Of a stretch of 37,885 nucleotides of DNA, positions 32,859 to 37,885 are shown piece after piece. The stretch lies in assembly GCF_900543425.1 (NCBI RefSeq), contig NZ_UQRQ01000029.1, forward strand, positions 1 to 37,885, given 5' to 3'. How positions within the stretch are numbered: position 1 is the stretch's first letter; every line of letters begins with the position of its first letter. A program made the position numbers and the translations under genes. The notes under the pieces are model-generated. The model had not been told where the DNA came from and made no database searches. It saw nothing but the letters and a program-made list of their open reading frames with translations. Origin of the DNA: an uncultured Sanguibacteroides sp. GTDB taxonomy: Bacteria; Bacteroidota; Bacteroidia; Bacteroidales; Marinifilaceae.

Positions 32859-34292
32859 TTATCTGTATTCTTTTATCTGGCCTTCGAGATCATAAAATTT
32901 TAGATCCCTGGGTACGTTTTCCGTAAATTCTATTTTGCAATGGCTGGGTAAGAGAATTCTGATATCCAGCTCTTGTCCCCTCCACGGGCCTTCGATTTTG
33001 AAATAATTATCCATTCGTAAGGTATCGTTCTTCAACTCCCAGTTGATTTGGATACCTTTATCTTCCGTGTTAAGATAGTCCGAGGCATTGGTACTCCGAT
33101 TGAAAGATATTTGGGGTTCCTCGACATTTTTTGATGCGTAGATGGAAAATTTAACCGGAGAAACCAAAAAGGATGCTTTTTTATCTCGGACTCTAAAAAT
33201 CGATCGATATCTATTAGTATTGTAACCTGTATTGTAGAGATCCTTGAGATCTATGACGATTTTATTCGATAACGGACTGAGAAGCGTTGAGGTGTTGGTT
33301 CTTATTGTTCGTTGCGTATAATTCTGTGCTTCCGATAATCCGACAATGAGCAGTAGAAATAAACAGACTAACCATATTACTCCGGCCGGCAACAGAATAG
33401 TTCTATTGTTACTTTCGAAAGAGATCAATATTTTAAGTGCCAGAAAAATGATGAATAAACAGGGTATGACGGTTAGGAAGAAAAAGCAGATTTTAAGGAT
33501 GGAAAGATGAAAAGGAGAAACCATGCAGATGGCTTCTTCGTACGCTTCCGCCCACGGCATTAAGTTGGGTAAAAATAGTATCGATATGAATGTAAAGAGC
33601 GATACGATACCGAATAAGAGAACAGATAAACCGAAGAGAAAAGCGATGGCTTTCCCTATCCCGCCGAAAAATCTACCTATGAGCTCTCCTATCCTTCTGA
33701 AAAACCGATGTATCGGAGATATTTTTATTTCCTGATACTCTTCTTTTACCGAACGTTCGATGTTGGGGATGTTGATATTTTTACCTTTCATTTCTAATTT
33801 TTCTCTGGAGTTCTTGGCTTTGGGAATAACTGTCCAGAGTACGATATATACTAAAATGAAAATGCCGTAGTATAGTGAAAAAAGGATAAAGCAGATACGT
33901 ATAAGTATCATGGAAATTCCCCAATAGGAAGCCAAACCCGAGGCGACACCCCCCAATACCATGTGATCCGGATCCCGGTACAGTTTATGTGTGGGTTTCC
34001 CTTTGGATTCTTCCGCTTCCTCCTCGTCGTCTATGATATCAGCCGGTTTCCCCATGGTCGTGATTGCTTTTTCGACATCTTCTAAAATAATGGATTCCCG
34101 GAATTTCTCTTTTTGATATTGCATGAAAAGTTCGGCAATGCGGCTTTCGATATCATACATGATCTCTGTCCCGTCTTCTTCCTTTGTGTAATGGTTTTTA
34201 AGTATATTGATGTAAGCCTGAAGTTTCTCAAAAGCATCCTCGTCAATGTGAAAAACTTTCCCGCTTAGGTTTATGGTGTATGTCTTTTTCAT
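32859..34292 (-). CDS. PspC-domain membrane protein
   Basis: The product is 477 aa. An N-terminal cytoplasmic region (about 1-95, YTINLSGKVFHIDEDAFEKL, IESRIAELFMQYQKEKFRE) has the form usual in Bacteroidetes PspC proteins. The PspC domain (about 100-160, HKLYRDPDHMVLGGVASGLA, WTVIPKA) follows, then three or so membrane segments (about 205-245, 265-290, 300-325). The C-terminal beta-rich part (about 340-477) probably lies outside the membrane. PspC proteins sense or stabilise envelope stress. It follows padR by 12 bases and is presumably repressed by it. Confidence 0.88.
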   Translation of the reverse strand: MKKTYTINLSGKVFHIDEDAFEKLQAYINILKNHYTKEEDGTEIMYDIESRIAELFMQYQKEKFRESIILEDVEKAITTMGKPADIIDDEEEAEESKGKPTHKLYRDPDHMVLGGVASGLASYWGISMILIRICFILFSLYYGIFILVYIVLWTVIPKAKNSREKLEMKGKNINIPNIERSVKEEYQEIKISPIHRFFRRIGELIGRFFGGIGKAIAFLFGLSVLLFGIVSLFTFISILFLPNLMPWAEAYEEAICMVSPFHLSILKICFFFLTVIPCLFIIFLALKILISFESNNRTILLPAGVIWLVCLFLLLIVGLSEAQNYTQRTIRTNTSTLLSPLSNKIVIDLKDLYNTGYNTNRYRSIFRVRDKKASFLVSPVKFSIYASKNVEEPQISFNRSTNASDYLNTEDKGIQINWELKNDTLRMDNYFKIEGPWRGQELDIRILLPSHCKIEFTENVPRDLKFYDLEGQIKEYR

Positions 34293-34304
34293 GATGGTGT
34301 TAGT

Positions 34305-34640
34305 TTAAGCGTTATGATTCTCTTTAATATGGTTTACGGCAGATATCAATTCTTCCCAAGAATTTTCCAACTCTTTTAGAAATGTACGCCCTAATTCGGT
34401 AATACTATAATACTTCCGAGGGGGGCCTTGTAAAGACTCTTCCCATCTATAGGAGAGCAGCCCCGTGTTTTTAAGCCTTGTTAATAAAGGATAGATCGTG
34501 CCCTCGACAACGATCATTCTGGATTCTTTTAATTTGTTAATTATATCGGGGACGTATACGTCTTTTTGCGATATGATCAGCAAAATGCAATATTCCAGGA
34601 TTCCTTTTCGCATTTGGGCTTGTGTGTTTTCAATATTCAT
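34305..34640 (-). CDS. PadR-family transcriptional regulator
   Basis: The product is 111 aa, a small PadR (class s-PadR) winged helix: LEYCILLIISQKDVYVPDII, VEGTIYPLLTRLKNTGLLSY, then GPPRKYYSITELGR. The C-terminal helix is a dimerisation helix (LKELENSWEELISAVNHIK). Members repress their own operon and respond to small molecules or membrane stress. It is the first gene of a padR-pspC operon with palindromic DNA at its promoter. Confidence 0.93.
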   Translation of the reverse strand: MNIENTQAQMRKGILEYCILLIISQKDVYVPDIINKLKESRMIVVEGTIYPLLTRLKNTGLLSYRWEESLQGPPRKYYSITELGRTFLKELENSWEELISAVNHIKENHNA

Positions 34641-34666
34641 ATCCTGTTATTATTATTTGTGTGCGA

Positions 34667-34711
34667 CAAATATATAAATAAAAAATAGTATTATGCAATA
34701 CATAGTACTAT
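34667..34711 (-). promoter_or_regulatory. padR promoter with overlapping palindromes (probable PadR operator)
   Basis: On the minus strand TATATTTG (34674-34667) is a -7 box. GTATT-ATGC-AATAC (34688-34701) is a perfect inverted repeat and ATAGTACTAT (34702-34711) a perfect palindrome. Both lie in the -33 region, where PadR autorepression would be expected. Confidence 0.6.
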
Positions 34712-34816
34712 AAAAATTAAAAATATTTTTTTGAGGTAAAATTATTTTTCGGATAAAAGGCAAACGTTTTCGTGGATTTTACTTGAACAGAGTGGATTAA
34801 ACTTCATATTAAAGAT

Positions 34817-34824
34817 TAACTTTG
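34817..34824 (+). promoter_or_regulatory. -7 box of gpmI
   Basis: TAACTTTG matches TAnnTTTG and lies 38 bases before the ATG at 34863. It covers the in-frame GTG at 34824, which argues against that GTG as the start. Confidence 0.55.
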
Positions 34825-34862
34825 TGTCGGAAAAAAATCAGGAAACAATTAAGAAAATAGAT

Positions 34863-36383
34863 ATGAAAAAGGTATTATTGATGATTTTGGATGGTTGGGG
34901 AATTGGTCGGCACGATCATTCGGATGCGATAGGAAGCACTCCGACGCCTCATATTACGGCTTTGTCGAATCATAATCCCAGGGCTTTACTGTATACCAGC
35001 GGGGAGAATGTCGGATTGCCTGACGGACAGATGGGAAATTCGGAGGTCGGACACTTGAATATCGGGGCCGGCCGGGTGGTGTACCAGGATTTGGTGAAGA
35101 TTAACCGGGCATGCCGGGATCATTCCATTGCTCAAAATCCGGAAATTGTAAAAGCTTTCACCTACGCCAAAGAGAATGGTAAACGGGTTCATTTTATGGG
35201 TTTGGCTTCTCAGGGTGGTGTACACAGTTCTCTGGATCATGTGTTTGCACTTTGTGAATTATCTAAGGAATACGGAATAGAGAATACTTTTATACACTGT
35301 TTCATGGACGGTCGGGATACGGATCCCCGTAGCGGAAAAGAATTTTTGCAACAGTTGGAGTTTGAAATGGCTAAATCTACCGGAAGGATAGCTTCCGTTA
35401 TCGGTCGGTACTATGCTATGGATCGGGATTCTCGTTGGGAACGGATTCGTGAGGCTTATGATCTTTTGGTCAACGGGAAGGGAGTTCCTGCTACGGATGT
35501 AATAGCAGCGATACAAGATTCTTATGATGCGGGTGTGACGGATGAATTTATAAAACCGATTGTCCGGGTGAATGAGAACGGGAATCCCGTAGGGACTATT
35601 CAGGAAGGCGATATGGTTATTTTCTTTAATTTCCGGAATGACCGGGCCAAAGAGTTGACGATCGTGTTGACGCAGGAAAATAAACCGGAATTCGGGATGA
35701 AAACTATGCCCTTGTACTATTGTTGTATGACTCCTTATGATGCAAAATTTCAGGGACTGCACATTCTTTTTGATAAGGAAAATGTCGTAAATACCATTGG
35801 TGAATATATTGCATCTTTGGGATTGAAACAATTACGTATTGCCGAAACTGAAAAATATGCCCACGTTACCTTCTTTTTGAATGGAGGTCGTGAAGAGCCT
35901 TTTACCGGGGAAAAACGAATATTAGTTCCTTCTCCCAAGGTTGCTACTTATGATTTGCAACCGGAAATGTCGGCCCTGATAGTAACGGAGAAAATTGTGG
36001 AGGAATTAAAACGAAAAGAGGTCGATTTTATTTGTTTGAATTATGCTAACGGAGATATGGTAGGACATACCGGGGTTTATGAAGCCATCCGGAAAGCCGT
36101 TTCAACGGTTGACGAATGTGTCGGAAAGACGGTGGCGGCAGCCCGGGAAAATGGGTATGACGTGTTGATTATTGCCGATCATGGAAACGCGGATAATGCG
36201 GTGAATGAAGACGGAACTCCCAATACGGCCCACTCGTTGAATCCGGTTCCTTGTATCTGGGTAACGGATTCTAATTGCGACCACCTTCGGGATGGAGTTT
36301 TAGCCGATGTGGCTCCGACTGTTTTGACCATTATGGGACTGCCCGTCCCGCCGGAAATGACCGGAAAATCTTTGTTGGTTTGA
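34863..36383 (+). CDS. gpmI: 2,3-bisphosphoglycerate-independent phosphoglycerate mutase
   Basis: The product is 506 aa from the ATG at 34863 (MKKVLLMILDGWGIG). The frame extends to a GTG at 34824, but this lies in the promoter. Motifs are LDGWGIG (metal-binding Asp10), GNSEVGHLNIGAGR with catalytic Ser60, FMDGRDTDPRSG, FFNFRNDRAKEL, ANGDMVGHTG and IADHGNADN with metal-binding residues. It interconverts 3- and 2-phosphoglycerate in glycolysis using two manganese ions. It stands alone. Confidence 0.97.
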   Translation: MKKVLLMILDGWGIGRHDHSDAIGSTPTPHITALSNHNPRALLYTSGENVGLPDGQMGNSEVGHLNIGAGRVVYQDLVKINRACRDHSIAQNPEIVKAFTYAKENGKRVHFMGLASQGGVHSSLDHVFALCELSKEYGIENTFIHCFMDGRDTDPRSGKEFLQQLEFEMAKSTGRIASVIGRYYAMDRDSRWERIREAYDLLVNGKGVPATDVIAAIQDSYDAGVTDEFIKPIVRVNENGNPVGTIQEGDMVIFFNFRNDRAKELTIVLTQENKPEFGMKTMPLYYCCMTPYDAKFQGLHILFDKENVVNTIGEYIASLGLKQLRIAETEKYAHVTFFLNGGREEPFTGEKRILVPSPKVATYDLQPEMSALIVTEKIVEELKRKEVDFICLNYANGDMVGHTGVYEAIRKAVSTVDECVGKTVAAARENGYDVLIIADHGNADNAVNEDGTPNTAHSLNPVPCIWVTDSNCDHLRDGVLADVAPTVLTIMGLPVPPEMTGKSLLV

Positions 36384-36466
36384 ACGATAAAAGAAATTCT
36401 GTGATAGAGAGATTTCGGGATTGACGATTTAAAAATAACCCGCAGGGACGGGTACGATATGCTAAC

Positions 36467-36516
36467 ATTGTAGATTGTAAATTAAGAAATTCAGAAGCTA
36501 ATTTACAATCTACAAT
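36467..36516. repeat. Long perfect inverted repeat in the gpmI-DUF3109 gap
   Basis: ATTGTAGATTGTAAATTA (36467-36484) pairs perfectly, 18 bp, with TAATTTACAATCTACAAT (36499-36516). The loop is 14 bases. A further partial copy of the ACAATTTACAAT unit follows. There is no U-run behind it. Confidence 0.75.
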
Positions 36517-36618
36517 TTACAATTAAAAAGATTTACGATTTCGGATTGTAAGTTTATGCGGGCTGCTCTGTATTTTTGTCTCGAGGGCGGATTTATTAAC
36601 CGGGTAATGAGAAATGAC

Positions 36619-36626
36619 TAAATTTG
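36619..36626 (+). promoter_or_regulatory. -7 box of the DUF3109 gene
   Basis: TAAATTTG matches TAnnTTTG and lies 27 bases before the ATG at 36654. It overlaps the alternative TTG start at 36624 and so supports the later ATG. Confidence 0.55.
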
Positions 36627-36653
36627 TCCGTTTTATTTCAATTTTCAAATTAT

Positions 36654-37241
36654 ATGATACAAATAGGGGATACGATTGTCAGTTTGGATGTAATCGAGAA
36701 AAAATTTTGTTGTGATTTATCGGTTTGCAAAGGTATTTGCTGTGTGGAAGGTGATGCCGGGGCTCCTTTGGAAGAAAAGGAGGAAGAATACATACGAGAG
36801 AATTACGAGAAAATAAAATTATACATGAAACCGGAGGGGATACAGGCTGTCGAAGAGCAGGGATGGGCAGTTATTGACGTGGAAGGCGATCTGGGTACAC
36901 CTTTAATTCATGGAAGGGAGTGTGCCTATGCTATTGAAGAAAACGGAAGTTGTTGGTGTGCCATTGAGAAAGCCTGGACGGAGGGGAAAAGTACTTTTCG
37001 TAAGCCTGTTTCCTGTCATTTGTATCCGATTCGGATCACCAGATACCCTTCGTTTCAAGCGGTTAATTATGACGAGTGGAAGATTTGTATAGGGGCAAAA
37101 ATAAAGGGAGAGCAAGAGGGAGTACCTCTTTATATCTTTTTAAAAGACGCTTTGATTGAGAAATATGGAGCGGAGTGGTATGAACAACTTTGCTACGTGG
37201 CAAACGAGATAAAGCGGGGGAAAATCAAGTTTAAGCTCTGA
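36654..37241 (+). CDS. DUF3109 family cysteine-rich protein
   Basis: The product is 195 aa from the ATG at 36654 (MIQIGDTIVSLDV). The DUF3109 pattern is clear: KKFCCDLSVCKGICCVEGD, then AYAIEENGSCWCAIEKAW, SCHLYPIRI and KICIGAK. At least nine cysteines in these blocks suggest a bound metal or iron-sulfur cluster, as in the related YkgJ-type proteins; this is inference. The role is unknown. It is usually a single gene in Bacteroidetes, as here. Confidence 0.9.
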   Translation: MIQIGDTIVSLDVIEKKFCCDLSVCKGICCVEGDAGAPLEEKEEEYIRENYEKIKLYMKPEGIQAVEEQGWAVIDVEGDLGTPLIHGRECAYAIEENGSCWCAIEKAWTEGKSTFRKPVSCHLYPIRITRYPSFQAVNYDEWKICIGAKIKGEQEGVPLYIFLKDALIEKYGAEWYEQLCYVANEIKRGKIKFKL

Positions 37242-37258
37242 AAATTTAGATGCTTTTC

Positions 37259-37289
37259 TTTGTAGAGAAAAAAAGTTATTTTATCTTTG
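37259..37289 (+). promoter_or_regulatory. Consensus promoter of tRNA-His
   Basis: TTTG (37259-37262), 19 bases, then TATCTTTG (37282-37289) match both Bacteroidetes boxes with exact spacing. It lies 18 bases before the tRNA. Confidence 0.88.
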
Positions 37290-37307
37290 CAGCGCAAAAG
37301 CAAAATG

Positions 37308-37381
37308 GTGGATGTAGCTCAGTCGGTTAGAGCGTCGGATTGTGGTTCCGAAGGTCGTCGGTTCGAGCCCGATCTTCCACC
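37308..37381 (+). tRNA. tRNA-His (anticodon GUG)
   Basis: It starts GTGGATGTAGCTCAGTCGG. The anticodon stem TCGGA/TCCGA encloses loop TTGTGGT (anticodon GTG), the T arm is GTCGGTTCGAGCCCGAT, and the acceptor end is CTTCCAC plus C73. A G precedes position 1 (37307), giving the encoded G-1 that histidyl-tRNA synthetase needs opposite C73. One acceptor mismatch (T6-T67) is visible. Confidence 0.93.
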
Positions 37382-37391
37382 CCTTAACCAC

Positions 37392-37423
37392 AAAGCAGTT
37401 ATTCGAAAGATAACTGCTTTTTT
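37392..37423 (+). terminator. Terminator after tRNA-His
   Basis: AAAGCAGTTAT (37392-37402) pairs perfectly with ATAACTGCTTT (37410-37420), with a 7-base loop and a run of T. Confidence 0.88.
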
Positions 37424-37432
37424 GTTTCCGGC

Positions 37433-37885
37433 TTATTCTTTGTGTATAACACTGAATTCGTAAATCGAAGGAGGGGCACTAGCTGCCAGTACTTTCAAGC
37501 GAATCTGACTGGTTTGGTAAGTTTGAGGGAGATGGATCACTTTACAGGCTCCCATCGGACTTTGAGACAGGTAAAGGGTTGTCCACCGGTTGTCTTGCCA
37601 GATGTCGATTGTATAGGCTTGAATCCGGTTTTGCAAGCCATCCCGGTATTCAAAAATGGAAATTTTGTTGAATTTATCCCGTTCATTTAATTTTATAATC
37701 AGCTCCGGACAATCGATCTGGCTGGCCCAACGGGTTTGTAATCCGCCATCGACGACATTTTGTGGGCCGTATTCCTGGATTTGATTGTTCCAAACCGAGT
37801 TGACATTGGCTTCTTGTTGCAGAGAGACCGTTTTCCCATTGGTCGGAAAAGGTTTGTTTTTCCGCAGATTTAACCTGTTTTTCAA
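37433..37885 (-). CDS. Discoidin (F5/8 type C) domain at the C-terminus of a larger enzyme, partial
   Basis: About 150 residues are visible, and the frame is open to the window edge, so the true start lies to the right. A short lead (KNRLNLRKNKPFPTNGKTVS) precedes a coagulation-factor-5/8-type carbohydrate-binding domain (PQNVVDGGLQTRWASQ, ELIIKLNERDKFNKISIFEY, RIQAYTIDIWQDNRWTTLYL, TSQIRLKVLAA). In Bacteroidetes such a tail after a short linker is typical of GH29 alpha-L-fucosidases. That enzyme identity is a guess, since no catalytic part is visible. Confidence 0.75.
   Translation of the reverse strand: MKNRLNLRKNKPFPTNGKTVSLQQEANVNSVWNNQIQEYGPQNVVDGGLQTRWASQIDCPELIIKLNERDKFNKISIFEYRDGLQNRIQAYTIDIWQDNRWTTLYLSQSPMGACKVIHLPQTYQTSQIRLKVLAASAPPSIYEFSVIHKE

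Noticed and set aside
34824..34862. GTG start extending gpmI by 13 residues
   Set aside because: The GTG is part of a TAACTTTG -7 box, and the family starts at the later MKKVLLMILDGWG.

Overview
The window looks like chromosome of a member of the Bacteroidales (gut-type Bacteroidetes). The evidence is gene content (DUF3098, DUF4296, DUF3109, DUF3871, a lipoprotein-type LptC, a Bacteroidetes-style tricorn-like peptidase) and several promoters of the Bacteroidetes form TTTG-N19-TAnnTTTG, with few Shine-Dalgarno sequences. The genus cannot be fixed by eye; Odoribacteraceae/Butyricimonas-like is only a guess.

Region 1 (1 to about 8230) is the right end of an integrated, visibly A/T-rich mobile element whose left part lies outside the window. 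It carries a DUF3871 gene (partial), a RadC/JAB-like gene whose metal-binding histidines are lost, a two-winged-helix replication-initiator-like gene with two iteron-like repeats upstream, a small DNA-binding protein, and a tyrosine integrase. The integrase sits next to an attachment site formed by the 3' half of tRNA-Leu(CAA). A three-gene, overlapping, plus-strand cargo operon of unknown function (4809-6731) faces the integrase. It is the best candidate here for an undescribed system.

Region 2 (8230-9190) is a graveyard. It holds the terminator of the tRNA, a frameshifted and stop-containing N-terminal relic of a second integrase, and a truncated MntA-type nucleotidyltransferase. Together they point to an older insertion at the same tRNA.

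Region 3 (9199-37885) is ordinary chromosome. It starts with a class II aldolase overlapping mtnA (5-thioribose/5-deoxyribose phosphate salvage), then clpB. A minus-strand tRNA-Gly/tRNA-Leu operon follows, with a decayed tRNA-Gly copy just behind its promoter. Next comes ftsX-DUF3098-uppP-truB-queA, then mfd-coaX, then TPR-lptC-CNNM/CorC, with manC convergent. After that is mlaE-mlaF-DUF4296-orphan amidohydrolase N-domain-tricorn-like peptidase, and a minus-strand padR-pspC pair. The end holds gpmI, a DUF3109 gene, tRNA-His, and the C-terminal part of a discoidin-domain enzyme. Much of this serves the envelope: lipid carrier recycling (UppP), LPS transport (LptC), phospholipid trafficking (MlaEF), GDP-mannose supply (ManC) and division (FtsX).
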